Assembly (NCBI GenBank): GCA_017470715.1
Contig: JAFUYE010000066.1
Span: forward strand, 1 to 45,034
Length of the DNA: 45,034 nucleotides
DNA from: Selenomonadaceae bacterium
GTDB taxonomy: Bacteria; Bacillota; Negativicutes; Selenomonadales; Selenomonadaceae
Direction of reading: 5' to 3'
Shown here: positions 24,354 through 32,515 of the stretch, piece after piece
How the letters are laid out: each line of letters opens with the position of its first letter
Numbering within the stretch: the stretch's first letter is position 1
The notes under the pieces: model-generated
What the model was told of the DNA's origin: nothing
The model's database searches: none
What the model saw: the letters and a program-made list of their open reading frames with translations, nothing else
Made by a program: the position numbers and the translations under genes

Positions 24354-24851
24354 TCAGTAGCGATGCTGTTGCGGTTTCATGCGGACGACGGTAATTTTCG
24401 GGTCGGAACTTTTTTCCAGCTCCATAATCATGAACGAACCGCGAGTATCGTCACGCGGACGCGAGGCACTGCCGGGATTTAAAATAATCGGCGGACCCAT
24501 AAGGTATTCGACAATGTGCGTGTGACCGTAAACCGCAATGTCCGCGTTCTGCGATTCGGCCGCCTCCATAATATATTCTTGCGTGTAGCGCACGCCGTAA
24601 TTGTGTCCGTGAGTTATAAAAATTCTGTGCTCGGCCGCGTCTACGATTCGTTCGTAGCAAATATCGCCCGTCGGCCAATCGCAGTTGCCCGCCACGCCGT
24701 AAACGGGCACGTCAACCAATGATTGCAAATATTCGGCGTCGGGCGTGCAGTCGCCCATGTGAAGCCACATATCCATTTTTTGCGCGATACTTACCGCTTG
24801 ATCAATCGAAGACCAGTTGCCGTGAGTGTCGCTGATAAGTCCTATCTTCAC
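24354..24851 (-). CDS. YfcE/MJ0936-type metallophosphoesterase
   Basis: Calcineurin-like phosphodiesterase of 165 residues with metal motifs SDTHGN (7-12), GDCTPD, GNCDW, THGHNYG and GHTH. Family members hydrolyse phosphodiesters, but the natural substrate is uncertain. The GTG start overlaps the rdgB stop (GTGA), so the two are coupled. Its stop codon lies a few bases from the TnpB element's right end, so the element inserted immediately behind it and left the protein apparently intact. Confidence 0.92.
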   Translation of the reverse strand: MKIGLISDTHGNWSSIDQAVSIAQKMDMWLHMGDCTPDAEYLQSLVDVPVYGVAGNCDWPTGDICYERIVDAAEHRIFITHGHNYGVRYTQEYIMEAAESQNADIAVYGHTHIVEYLMGPPIILNPGSASRPRDDTRGSFMIMELEKSSDPKITVVRMKPQQHRY

Positions 24852-25441
24852 GGTAAACGCCCCTTTAACTTCAGAATCATTTTTTCAAGAGCCGCACCAC
24901 GGTGGCTGATTGAATTTTTTTCGGCGGGAGAAATTTCCGCCATTGTTCGGCTTTCGCTCAAGTAAAAGTAGGGGTCGTAGCCGAAACCGCCGCTCCCTTT
25001 GGGAACGAGTTTGATTGTGCCGTCGACTTTGCCGTCGGTGACAATTTCGGTGCCGTCGATGTCGACGAAAGCCAACGCGCATCGATAATCCGCTTTTGAT
25101 TCGGTGACGCCGATTTTTTTCAGTTCGTTGACGAGTGTTTGATTGTTCGTGCCGTCGTCAGCGTGGTAGCCGGAAAATCTTGCCGAATAAACGCCGGGCA
25201 GTCCGCCGAGCGCGTCGACTTCCAAACCGGAATCATCGGCAAGGCAGGCAAGTTTCGTTCGTGCGGCGAAAAATCTTGCTTTAATCAGCGCGTTGTCCTC
25301 GAAAGTTTTGCCGTCTTCAACAGCGTCGGGCATGTCGTCGAAATCGGCAAGCGAAATAATTTCAACGGGTAAACTTTGGAGGGCAAGGCGAATTTCCTTG
25401 AGCTTGTCTGAGTTCTTCGACGCGAGTAAAATTTTTTTCAA
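24848..25441 (-). CDS. rdgB: XTP/dITP diphosphatase (HAM1/RdgB)
   Basis: House-cleaning NTPase that removes dITP, XTP and similar non-canonical nucleotides. 197 residues, typical. Motifs: ILLASKNSDKLKEI at the N-terminus, CLADDSGLEVDALGG, GSGGFGYDPYFY and ISHRGAAL. It starts with TTG, preceded by a very strong GGGGGGAG. It forms the common rph-rdgB-yfcE order, although here a 308-base hairpin-rich gap separates it from rph. Confidence 0.95.
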   Translation of the reverse strand: MKKILLASKNSDKLKEIRLALQSLPVEIISLADFDDMPDAVEDGKTFEDNALIKARFFAARTKLACLADDSGLEVDALGGLPGVYSARFSGYHADDGTNNQTLVNELKKIGVTESKADYRCALAFVDIDGTEIVTDGKVDGTIKLVPKGSGGFGYDPYFYLSESRTMAEISPAEKNSISHRGAALEKMILKLKGRLP

Positions 25442-25749
25442 CGTATCTCCCCCCTGAAAGGCAATTCGTAATTCGTAATGCAGAATGATTTCATCTCAAC
25501 TTTAAATCGGTTGCGAAACTTCAGCGCGTGTTAAAAACTTTTGTCGACAGATAAAAATTTCAGTCACTCGACAACGTGACGGTTCAACCGACGAAAATTT
25601 TTAGCCGACACGGTTACTTTTAGAAAGTAACCAAACAGTTGACGCGATTAACGTTACCAAAATTCAAAAGTTGTCGCCGCGTTCAAATGTTGTTGCAAAA
25701 AAAATTTTTAGCAATCGCAAATAAACTGTTCCCCCGCTTTTAAAGCGGG
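25442..25749. other. 308-base hairpin-rich intergenic region
   Basis: No coding potential was found. It holds an AATTCGT doublet (25461-25475), a small stem GTCAC/GTGAC (about 25563-25580), CGGTTCAACCG, a perfect 9-bp hairpin GGTTACTTT/AAAGTAACC (25612-25632) resembling the first stem of the hairpin elements, and at its right end the 33-base palindromic repeat shared with 27703-27735. Confidence 0.65.
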
Positions 25750-25750
25750 T
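25718..25750. repeat. 33-base palindrome-containing repeat, copy 1
   Basis: It contains the perfect palindrome CCCGCTTTTAAAGCGGG next to CAAATAAACTGTTCC. It matches 27703-27735 at all but one base and abuts the rph stop codon. Confidence 0.85.
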
Positions 25751-26490
25751 TAGCCGACACGTCCGACACGCCAAACAAGTTCACGTCCGAGCGCGTCTTT
25801 TTGCAGGGAAATTAATTCGTCAATGCCGACTTGCGCCAAATCCAAAAGTTCGTTGAGTTCGGCACGCGTGAACGGATTTTTTTCGGCGGTTATCTGAACT
25901 TCGACGAGTTCGCCCGCGCCCGTCATTACAACGTTGCAGTCCGCCGCCGCCGTCGAATCTTCCGCGAAACATAAATCCAAAATTTTTTCGCCTTCCGGAG
26001 TGATGCCCGCCGAAACTGCCGCAACGAAATCTTTCACGGCAAAAGCTTCGCCGACCGTGTAAATTGTTTCGCAGGCCTCGACCAGTGCCACGAATGCGCC
26101 GGTTATTGACGCCGTGCGCGTGCCGCCGTCAGCCTGAATAACGTCGCAGTCAATGGTTATCGTGCGTTCGCCGATTAAAGACAAGTCCGTCACGGAACGC
26201 AATGCCCGCCCGATTAATCGCTGAATTTCCGCCGTGCGCCCGCTCATCTTCGTCGAACGTTCGCGGGAAATTCTTTCAGTCGACGCGCCGGGTAACATGG
26301 AATATTCCGCAGTCAACCAACCGGTGCCCGTGCCTTTGAGAAAAAATGGAACTCTGTCTTCAATCGTCGCCGCGCAGATAACTTTCGTGTTGCCGACTTC
26401 AATCAGCGCGGAACCTGCCGGAAATTTTTGCACACGCCGCGTCAAAGAAACTTCGCGCAATTCGTTCGCCCGCCGTTTGTCAAGTCTCAA
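25750..26490 (-). CDS. rph: Ribonuclease PH
   Basis: Phosphorolytic 3'-to-5' exoribonuclease that trims tRNA 3' ends; 246 residues. Motifs include [91 protein letters not shown] and [17 protein letters not shown]. The TTG start at 26490 follows GGGAGGTG at good spacing and gives the normal N-terminus. The frame is open to 26535, but the extra codons overlap the promoter. It is probably the first gene of the rph-rdgB-yfcE unit. Confidence 0.96.
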   Translation of the reverse strand: MRLDKRRANELREVSLTRRVQKFPAGSALIEVGNTKVICAATIEDRVPFFLKGTGTGWLTAEYSMLPGASTERISRERSTKMSGRTAEIQRLIGRALRSVTDLSLIGERTITIDCDVIQADGGTRTASITGAFVALVEACETIYTVGEAFAVKDFVAAVSAGITPEGEKILDLCFAEDSTAAADCNVVMTGAGELVEVQITAEKNPFTRAELNELLDLAQVGIDELISLQKDALGRELVWRVGRVG

Positions 26491-26526
26491 GCTTTCACCT
26501 CCCGTCGAAAAAAAAATAGCTGTCAC

Positions 26527-26555
26527 ATTGTACACAAAATCTTTTCGCGCCGCAA
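26527..26555 (-). promoter_or_regulatory. Promoter for rph
   Basis: On the minus strand TTGCGG (26550-26555), 17-base spacer, TACAAT (26527-26532), about 35 bases ahead of the TTG start. Confidence 0.65.
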
Positions 26556-26585
26556 CTTTTTGATAAAATTTTGTTCGCGCCGTAA

Positions 26586-26614
26586 TTGACGAGTTTTGAG
26601 CCCTGTTGTAGAAT
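26586..26614 (+). promoter_or_regulatory. Sigma-70 promoter for the WecA/TagO-like gene
   Basis: TTGACG (26586-26591), 17-base spacer, TAGAAT (26609-26614). It is divergent from the rph promoter. Confidence 0.7.
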
Positions 26615-26647
26615 CAATGGAAATTTTTAAATGGGACGGTTGATTGA

Positions 26648-27685
26648 ATGCCTGTATATTTTTGGGCGTTCGCGGCGGCGGTGATTGTTGCACTGCTCGC
26701 AACGCCGGCTGTAATTTCCTTAGCGAAAAAAACGGGCGCGATGGATGCTCCGAACCCTCGAAAAGTTCACAAAAAACCCGTGCCGCGTATCGGCGGACTT
26801 GCGATTTACGCGGGCTTCATGGCGGCGATATTTTTTGTCGCGATAAAATTTGGTCTTGACGGCGAACAAATCAAAGAAGTCACGGGACTGATTTTTTCGG
26901 GCAGTTTAATTGTCGCGCTCGGTTTGCTTGACGACTATAAAAATCTTCCTGCACGCGTAAAACTTTTGGGACAAATTGTCGCGGCGGTGATTTTGGTTTT
27001 GTTTTTTGACGTGCGAATTGATTTCGTAACAGACCCGTTCGGCGATTTTCTGTACCTCGACAGTTTTGCAATTCCCGTAACGGTTTTTTGGCTCGTCGGT
27101 TTGACGAACACGGTCAACTTAATCGACGGGCTTGACGGACTTGCGGCGGGCGTCGCGTCAATCGCCTCGATAACAATCATGTTCGTTGCGCTCGACCAAA
27201 ATTTGATTCTCGTTGCGGTTTTGACGGCGGCACTTGCGGGCGCGGCTGTCGGTTTTTTGAAATACAACTTCAACCCCGCAGAAATTTTCATGGGCGACAC
27301 CGGCTCAATGTTTTTGGGCTTCATGCTTGCGGGAATTTCCGTCACGGGCTCGGTTAAATCCGTTGCGACAATCGCGCTTATCGTTCCGATTTTTGCGTTG
27401 GGCTTGCCGATTTTGGACACGACGTTTGCAATCGTCAGACGTTTTCGCGGCGGCGTGCCGATTTTCAAACCCGACAAAGGTCACCTGCACCACAGACTTT
27501 TGAGCGTCGGTTTTTCGCAACGTCAAGCGGTTCTTTTAATGTACGTTATCAGCGCACTTTTCGGTTTGAGCGCAATCGCAATGACGGAAGTCAGCCGACA
27601 AGTCGCCGTGTTGATTCTGCTGATTATCATCGTCGCAATAATTTATGGCGTAAAGAAACTCGGTATCGCTCGTCCCGCGAATTAG
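26648..27685 (+). CDS. Undecaprenyl-phosphate GlcNAc-1-phosphate transferase (WecA/TagO/MraY family)
   Basis: Polytopic inner-membrane enzyme of 345 residues with about ten hydrophobic segments. Characteristic loops are APNPRKVHKKPVPRIGGLAIY, LGLLDDYKNLPARVKLLGQ (catalytic DDxx), NLIDGLDGLAAGV, FMGDTGSMFLGF and the C-terminal His motif DKGHLHHRLL. The last is typical of the WecA/TagO branch, which moves GlcNAc-1-P onto the lipid carrier to start polysaccharide or teichoic-acid-like chains. MraY is unlikely because of that His motif and the context with wecB. The last codons (GVKKLGIARPAN) are duplicated downstream. Confidence 0.92.
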   Translation: MPVYFWAFAAAVIVALLATPAVISLAKKTGAMDAPNPRKVHKKPVPRIGGLAIYAGFMAAIFFVAIKFGLDGEQIKEVTGLIFSGSLIVALGLLDDYKNLPARVKLLGQIVAAVILVLFFDVRIDFVTDPFGDFLYLDSFAIPVTVFWLVGLTNTVNLIDGLDGLAAGVASIASITIMFVALDQNLILVAVLTAALAGAAVGFLKYNFNPAEIFMGDTGSMFLGFMLAGISVTGSVKSVATIALIVPIFALGLPILDTTFAIVRRFRGGVPIFKPDKGHLHHRLLSVGFSQRQAVLLMYVISALFGLSAIAMTEVSRQVAVLILLIIIVAIIYGVKKLGIARPAN

Positions 27686-27774
27686 TTTTAAGGTTGAGCG
27701 GTCAAATAAATTGTTCCCCCGCTTTTAAAGCGGGTGGCGTAAAGAAACTCGGTATCGCCCGACCAAGCAATTAG
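27647..27774. repeat. Direct repeat of the wecA-like 3' end flanking a palindromic insert
   Basis: 27647-27685 and 27736-27774 are 39-base direct repeats (33 of 39 identical, first 23 exact). Each encodes GVKKLGIARP-(A/S)-N and ends in TAG. Between them lies a 50-base insert containing the second copy of the 33-base palindromic repeat (27703-27735). Confidence 0.85.
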
Positions 27775-27784
27775 GAGACAGCTT

Positions 27785-28933
27785 ATGGAAAAATTAAAAG
27801 TCATGTCGATTTTCGGCACGCGTCCCGAAGCGATTAAAATGGCACCCGTCGTTTTGGAATTGCAACGTCAACCCGAAATTGAATCGGTCGTGGCGGTCAC
27901 GGCTCAACATCGCGAAATGCTCGACCAAGTCTTGAAATTGTTCGCCATCCGTCCCGATTTCGATTTAAACATCATGTCGGAAGGTCAAACGCTTTTCGAC
28001 ATAACAAGCCGCGCACTTTTGGGACTGGACAAAGTTTTAAGCGAAGTCAAACCGAATGTTGTACTTGTTCACGGGGACACGACGACAACTTTCGCGGGCG
28101 CGTTGGCGGCGTATTATCATCAAATCGAAGTTGGGCACGTCGAAGCCGGTTTGCGAACGCGCAATAAATTTTCGCCGTACCCCGAAGAAATGAACCGACG
28201 CTTGACGGGCTCGCTTGCAGATTTAAATTTTTCGCCGACAATCACAGCTAAAGAAAATCTTCTGCGCGAAAACGTTGACGCCGAAAAAATTTTCGTCACG
28301 GGCAACACGGTTATTGACGCGCTGTATCAAACCGTTCGACGCGATTTCAAATTCACGGGCGAACTTGCAAACGTCGACTTCGACAACCGCCGAATAATTT
28401 TGGTGACGACGCACCGCCGCGAAAATTTGGGCGAACCGATGCGCAACGTTTACAAAGCTTTAAAATCGCTCGTCGAAGAATTTCCGAACGTCGAAATAAT
28501 TTTTCCCGTTCACAAAAATCCGAAAGTCCGCGAAGTCGTCAACGCCGAACTCGGAAATTTGGAACGCGTGCGCTTGACTGACCCGATGGATTATGAGCCG
28601 TTCGCAAATTTAATGAGCCGCGCAGATTTAATTTTGACTGATTCGGGCGGCGTGCAGGAAGAAGCTCCCGCGCTCGGCAAGCCCGTTTTGGTTTTGCGCG
28701 ACACGACCGAACGACCGGAAGCAGTTCACGCGGGCACGGTGAAACTTATCGGCACGAATCGCGAAACGGTTTACTCGACGGCGAAAACTTTGCTCACGGA
28801 CGATTTTGAATATCGCAAAATGGCGGAGGCTCGCAGTCCTTACGGTGACGGTCACGCGGCTCAACGAATCGTCAAAGCTTTGTTATGGCGGCACGGCTTT
28901 TCAAGCGAACGCCCCGACGAATTCGCGGGCTGA
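27785..28933 (+). CDS. wecB: UDP-N-acetylglucosamine 2-epimerase (non-hydrolysing)
   Basis: Converts UDP-GlcNAc to UDP-ManNAc for cell-envelope polysaccharide. 382 residues. Motifs: FGTRPEAIKMAPVVLEL, TAQHREMLDQVL, VLVHGDTTTTFAGALAAYY, HVEAGLRTRNKFSPYPEEMNR, TTHRRENLG, DSGGVQEEAPALGKPVLVLR and TERPEAVHAGTVKLIG. RBS TAGGAGA lies in the second copy of the duplicated 3' end. It pairs functionally with the WecA/TagO-like gene just before it. Confidence 0.96.
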   Translation: MEKLKVMSIFGTRPEAIKMAPVVLELQRQPEIESVVAVTAQHREMLDQVLKLFAIRPDFDLNIMSEGQTLFDITSRALLGLDKVLSEVKPNVVLVHGDTTTTFAGALAAYYHQIEVGHVEAGLRTRNKFSPYPEEMNRRLTGSLADLNFSPTITAKENLLRENVDAEKIFVTGNTVIDALYQTVRRDFKFTGELANVDFDNRRIILVTTHRRENLGEPMRNVYKALKSLVEEFPNVEIIFPVHKNPKVREVVNAELGNLERVRLTDPMDYEPFANLMSRADLILTDSGGVQEEAPALGKPVLVLRDTTERPEAVHAGTVKLIGTNRETVYSTAKTLLTDDFEYRKMAEARSPYGDGHAAQRIVKALLWRHGFSSERPDEFAG

Positions 28934-28942
28934 AAAATTTCC

Positions 28943-28971
28943 TTGACAGTCAACAACTAAAGTGATATATT
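28943..28971 (+). promoter_or_regulatory. Sigma-70 promoter for tRNA-Thr
   Basis: Perfect TTGACA (28943-28948), 17-base spacer, TATATT (28966-28971); the tRNA begins 23 bases later. Confidence 0.8.
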
Positions 28972-28993
28972 TCGGCACGTTGATTGATTCAAC

Positions 28994-29069
28994 GCCGGCT
29001 TAGCTCAGTTGGTAGAGCAGCGCATTCGTAATGCGCAGGTCGAAGGTTCGAGTCCCTTAGCCGGCTCCA
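28994..29069 (+). tRNA. tRNA-Thr (anticodon CGT)
   Basis: A 76-base cloverleaf with encoded CCA: acceptor GCCGGCT/AGCCGGC, D-arm with TTAGCTCAGTTGGTAGAGC, anticodon stem GCGCA/TGCGC with loop TTCGTAA (anticodon CGT, reading ACG), and T-loop GGTTCGAGTCCC. Discriminator T. It has its own promoter and terminator. Confidence 0.96.
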
Positions 29070-29082
29070 CTAAAAAAATTCA

Positions 29083-29110
29083 AGCCTCGGAAGTTTTCCG
29101 GGGCTTTTTC
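29083..29110 (+). terminator. Intrinsic terminator after tRNA-Thr
   Basis: A 10-bp stem (29083-29092 with 29096-29105, one G-T pair) with a three-base loop, followed by Ts. Confidence 0.85.
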
Positions 29111-29156
29111 GATTGTCTACACGTCAAAAAAATCTGCGCGGCACGTCAAAAAATGT

Positions 29157-29186
29157 TTGACTTGTTTCCAACGTTGCTGATAGAAT
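29157..29186 (+). promoter_or_regulatory. Promoter for carboxylesterase 1
   Basis: TTGACT (29157-29162), 18-base spacer, TAGAAT (29181-29186). The spacer and downstream bases (CAACGTTGCTGATA, ATTCGCCC) are shared with the promoter of the second esterase. Confidence 0.65.
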
Positions 29187-29217
29187 TCGCCCAAATGTTT
29201 GAAAGGAGCATACTCCT

Positions 29218-30786
29218 ATGTCTGAAAATTTAACACGACGCGAATTCATCAAGACGACTTCAATGGCGGCACTTGCTCTCGCGGCGACGGAACTGCCTGT
29301 CGAAAAAGTTTTTGCGGCTGATAATTGCACGGTCAAAACTCGTTACGGCACGTACAACGGCTTTGTCGACGAACAGGGCGTTAAAACGTGGCTGGGCATC
29401 CCGTTTGCTCAACCGCCCGTCGGAAAACTTCGCTGGCAGGCTCCTCAACCGTTGAAACCGTCAAATAAATCTTTCGACGCAAAAAAATTCGGTTTCGTTG
29501 CTGTTCAAAATGTCGACGAAAATGAACCGTCATCTAAAAATCCGCAAAGCGAAGACTGCTTGACGCTCAACATTTGGACACGCGGCAACGGAAAAAATTT
29601 GCCCGTCATGGTTTTCATTCACGGTGGCGGCTTTGTCGGCGGCGGCACAAGCGACCCGCTGTATAACGGCACGAACTTTGCGGCGGCGCATGATGTCGTT
29701 ATGGTTAGCATTGAATATCGGCTGAACGTTTTCGGATTTATGAACTTCGGCGCGATTGATTCTGCCTTTGAAGACTGCGGCTATCTCGGTTTGAAAGACC
29801 AAATCGCCGCGTTGCAGTGGGTCAAAGAAAATATCGCCGAATTCGGAGGCAATCCCGACAACGTGACGATTTTTGGCGAAAGTGCCGGCTCAATTTCATG
29901 TATGTTGCTGACGGTCATTCCCGCCGCAAAAGGTTTGTTCCAAAAAGCAATTCCGCAATCCGGTCATCTGTTTACGTACAACAAGCCGGAAAAATCCGCC
30001 AAAGCTGCAGAAATGTTTGTGGAATTGAGCGGCGCAAAAAACATGAGCGACCTGATGAAAAAATCTTCCGCCGAACTCGAACAGCTTTACGAAAAACTCT
30101 GCGAAGTTCGTGCTCTCGAATTTTTGTTTGATTATATGCCGACATGTGACGGAAAATTTTTGCCGAAAAATCCTTTCCAAGCACTCAAAGACGGCGCGGC
30201 TCGCGGAATCAAACTTTTGACGGGCACAACCGCTGACGAATGGCGTTATTGTTTGGGGAGCAGCGAAACATTTTTTGAAATTCTTCACGGCAATTACGCA
30301 GAAATATCCCAAGTAATGAGAAACTCCAAATTGACAAATCCCGAAGAAATTTATCAAGCGTGGCTCAACGGGCGTCCCGATACCTCAGACACTTTCGGCG
30401 ACTTTGCGACACAGTTGGATTGGCGCGTCGGTCAAGAGTTGGCGGCAGAATATCAATCGGCGTTCGACGACGTTTATTTTTATCTGTTCAGTCAGTGGGC
30501 GGCAATAGAAATTTTGCGTTCGTGCCACATGGCAGACCTGCCGTATACTTTCAACGTGGGAAATGATTTTGAACCGAATCCGAATCAAAATCTTGTCAAA
30601 CAAATGCAAGCGACGTGGGCGGCATTTGCGGCGACGGGCAACCCCGACAACGAATTAATTCCGCACTGGGAAAAATATTCCGCCGGCAACCGTCAAACGA
30701 TGGAATTGAACTCGAAAGGCTGTGTCTGTCACAAAGATTTTAACACGGATAACTTAAACGCGTTGCGTTACGTCTACGAAGACTGA
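29218..30786 (+). CDS. Tat-exported type-B carboxylesterase 1
   Basis: Alpha/beta-hydrolase of the carboxylesterase/lipase (COesterase) family, 522 residues. The N-terminus carries a twin-arginine signal, LTRREFIKTTSMAALALAA, with a cleavage site near VFA-AD. Landmarks: WLGIPFAQPPVGKLRWQAP, SEDCLTLNIWTRG, oxyanion-hole HGGGF, nucleophile Ser222 in FGESAGSISCML, acidic residue region GTTADEWRY and His in CHMADLPYTFN. It should hydrolyse small esters (for example acylated sugars or feruloyl-type esters) outside the cytoplasm; the substrate is unknown. It has its own promoter and terminator, RBS AAAGGAG. Confidence 0.93.
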   Translation: MSENLTRREFIKTTSMAALALAATELPVEKVFAADNCTVKTRYGTYNGFVDEQGVKTWLGIPFAQPPVGKLRWQAPQPLKPSNKSFDAKKFGFVAVQNVDENEPSSKNPQSEDCLTLNIWTRGNGKNLPVMVFIHGGGFVGGGTSDPLYNGTNFAAAHDVVMVSIEYRLNVFGFMNFGAIDSAFEDCGYLGLKDQIAALQWVKENIAEFGGNPDNVTIFGESAGSISCMLLTVIPAAKGLFQKAIPQSGHLFTYNKPEKSAKAAEMFVELSGAKNMSDLMKKSSAELEQLYEKLCEVRALEFLFDYMPTCDGKFLPKNPFQALKDGAARGIKLLTGTTADEWRYCLGSSETFFEILHGNYAEISQVMRNSKLTNPEEIYQAWLNGRPDTSDTFGDFATQLDWRVGQELAAEYQSAFDDVYFYLFSQWAAIEILRSCHMADLPYTFNVGNDFEPNPNQNLVKQMQATWAAFAATGNPDNELIPHWEKYSAGNRQTMELNSKGCVCHKDFNTDNLNALRYVYED

Positions 30787-30806
30787 CAACACGTAAGAAA
30801 TTAATC

Positions 30807-30832
30807 GCCTCGACATATCGGGGCTTTTTTTG
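30807..30832 (+). terminator. Intrinsic terminator after carboxylesterase 1
   Basis: GCCTCGA (30807-30813) with TCGGGGC (30818-30824), followed by seven Ts. Confidence 0.8.
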
Positions 30833-30870
30833 TTGCGCGGATAAGTTTTCTCAAAAAAAAAAATACTCCC

Positions 30871-30900
30871 TTGACTTGCCGTCAACGTTGCTGATAAAAT
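30871..30900 (+). promoter_or_regulatory. Promoter for carboxylesterases 2 and 3
   Basis: TTGACT (30871-30876), 18-base spacer, TAAAAT (30895-30900), nearly a copy of the promoter at 29157. Confidence 0.65.
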
Positions 30901-30930
30901 TCGCCCGAATATTTGAACGGAGGCGATATT

Positions 30931-32502
30931 GTGTTTGAAAATTTAACTCGACGCGAATTCCTCAAGACGACTTCAATGGCGGCGTTATCAATGATGGTTC
31001 CCGTCAACGTTTTCGCGGCAAGTGATTGCACCGTGAAAACTCGTTACGGCACATTTAACGGCTTTGTCGACGAAAAAAGCGTTAAAACTTGGCTCGGTAT
31101 TCCGTTTGCTCAACCGCCCGTCGGAAAACTTCGTTGGCAGGCTCCTCAACCGTTGAAACCGTCAAACAAGACTTTCGACGCAAAAAAATACGGCGCGTCA
31201 CCCATTCAAGCGGCAATTAAAGTCGATGCCCATGTGGAAGATGACGACGACACCCCGCAAAGCGAAGACTGCTTGACGCTCAACATTTTTACACGCGGCA
31301 ACGGCAAAAATAAGCCTGTCATGGTTTTTATTTACGGCGGAGCTTTCGTCAGCGGCTATTCGAGTGAAGAGCTTTACAGCGGTTCCAACTTCGCGGCGGC
31401 GCATGATGTCGTTATCGTCTTCTTGAATTATCGGCTTGGTGTTCTCGGCTTTATGAACTTCGCAAGCATTGATTCTTCGTTCGAGGACAGCGGCTATCTC
31501 GGCATTAAAGACCAATTCGCGGCGTTGCAGTGGGTCAAAGAAAATATCGCCGAATTCGGAGGCAATCCCGACAACATTACGGTTTTCGGCGAAAGTGCCG
31601 GCTCCGTTTCAACAATGTTGCTGACGGTCATTCCCGCCGCAAAAGGTTTGTTCCAAAAAGTAATTCCGCAATCGGGACACGTCTATTTTTACAATGAGCC
31701 GGAAATTTCCGCCCAACTCGCAGAAACGTATATGTCATTCACCGGCGCGAAAACTGTCGGCGATTTGATGAAAAAATCCGGCGTCGAACTTAAAAATCTT
31801 TACGAAAAACTTATAAACAGTCGCGACGGCAGTAACATTTCGGACTTTTTGCCGACATGCGACGGGAAATTTTTGCCGACCAATCCGTTCAAAGCGTTAA
31901 AAGACGGCGCAGCTCGCGGAATCAAATTTTTAACGGGAACCACTGCCGACGAATGGCGCGCTTTCCTGTTGGGCGGCGACACCTTTTTTGAAGTGTTCCG
32001 CAACGATCCCGAAAAAATTTCTCCCGTCTTGAGAAGATACAGAGCGCAAACTTCGCAGGAAATTTATCAAGCGTGGCTGAAAAATCGTCCCGACACGGAA
32101 AATAACTTTGCAGATTTTGTTACGCAGACAGATTGGCGCGTCGGGCAAGAAGTTGTTTCCGAATATCAATCGGCGTTCGACGACGTTTATTTTTATCTGT
32201 TCAGTGAGCAGGCACCGATTGAAATGTTGGGCGCATGTCATGCTTTTGACTTGCCGTATACTTTCAACATATCGTTTGACGAAATCGGATTTGCACCGAA
32301 TCAAAATCTCGTGAAAGCTATTCAAGCGTCGTGGGCGGCTTTTGCGGCGACCGGCAATCCCGACAACGAATTAATTCCGCATTGGGAAAAATATTCCGCC
32401 GGCAACCGTCAAACGATGGAATTGAACTCGAAAGGCTGTGTCTGTCACAAAGATTTGAACACGGACAACTTGAACGCCTTGCGCTACGTTTACGAAGATT
32501 AA
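30931..32502 (+). CDS. Tat-exported type-B carboxylesterase 2
   Basis: Paralogue of the first esterase, 523 residues from GTG 30931. That start has GGAGG seven bases upstream, while the longer frame from TTG 30913 would translate through the RBS. Twin-arginine signal LTRREFLKTTSMAALSMMV. Nucleophile Ser222 lies in FGESAGSVSTML and the His in CHAFDLPYTFN. The usual oxyanion-hole HGGG is YGGA (FIYGGAFVSGY), a change that may alter specificity. The last ~45 residues are almost identical to those of esterase 1, suggesting gene conversion. It is followed after 13 bases by esterase 3. Confidence 0.92.
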   Translation: MFENLTRREFLKTTSMAALSMMVPVNVFAASDCTVKTRYGTFNGFVDEKSVKTWLGIPFAQPPVGKLRWQAPQPLKPSNKTFDAKKYGASPIQAAIKVDAHVEDDDDTPQSEDCLTLNIFTRGNGKNKPVMVFIYGGAFVSGYSSEELYSGSNFAAAHDVVIVFLNYRLGVLGFMNFASIDSSFEDSGYLGIKDQFAALQWVKENIAEFGGNPDNITVFGESAGSVSTMLLTVIPAAKGLFQKVIPQSGHVYFYNEPEISAQLAETYMSFTGAKTVGDLMKKSGVELKNLYEKLINSRDGSNISDFLPTCDGKFLPTNPFKALKDGAARGIKFLTGTTADEWRAFLLGGDTFFEVFRNDPEKISPVLRRYRAQTSQEIYQAWLKNRPDTENNFADFVTQTDWRVGQEVVSEYQSAFDDVYFYLFSEQAPIEMLGACHAFDLPYTFNISFDEIGFAPNQNLVKAIQASWAAFAATGNPDNELIPHWEKYSAGNRQTMELNSKGCVCHKDLNTDNLNALRYVYED

Positions 32503-32515
32503 AGGACGTGACATT

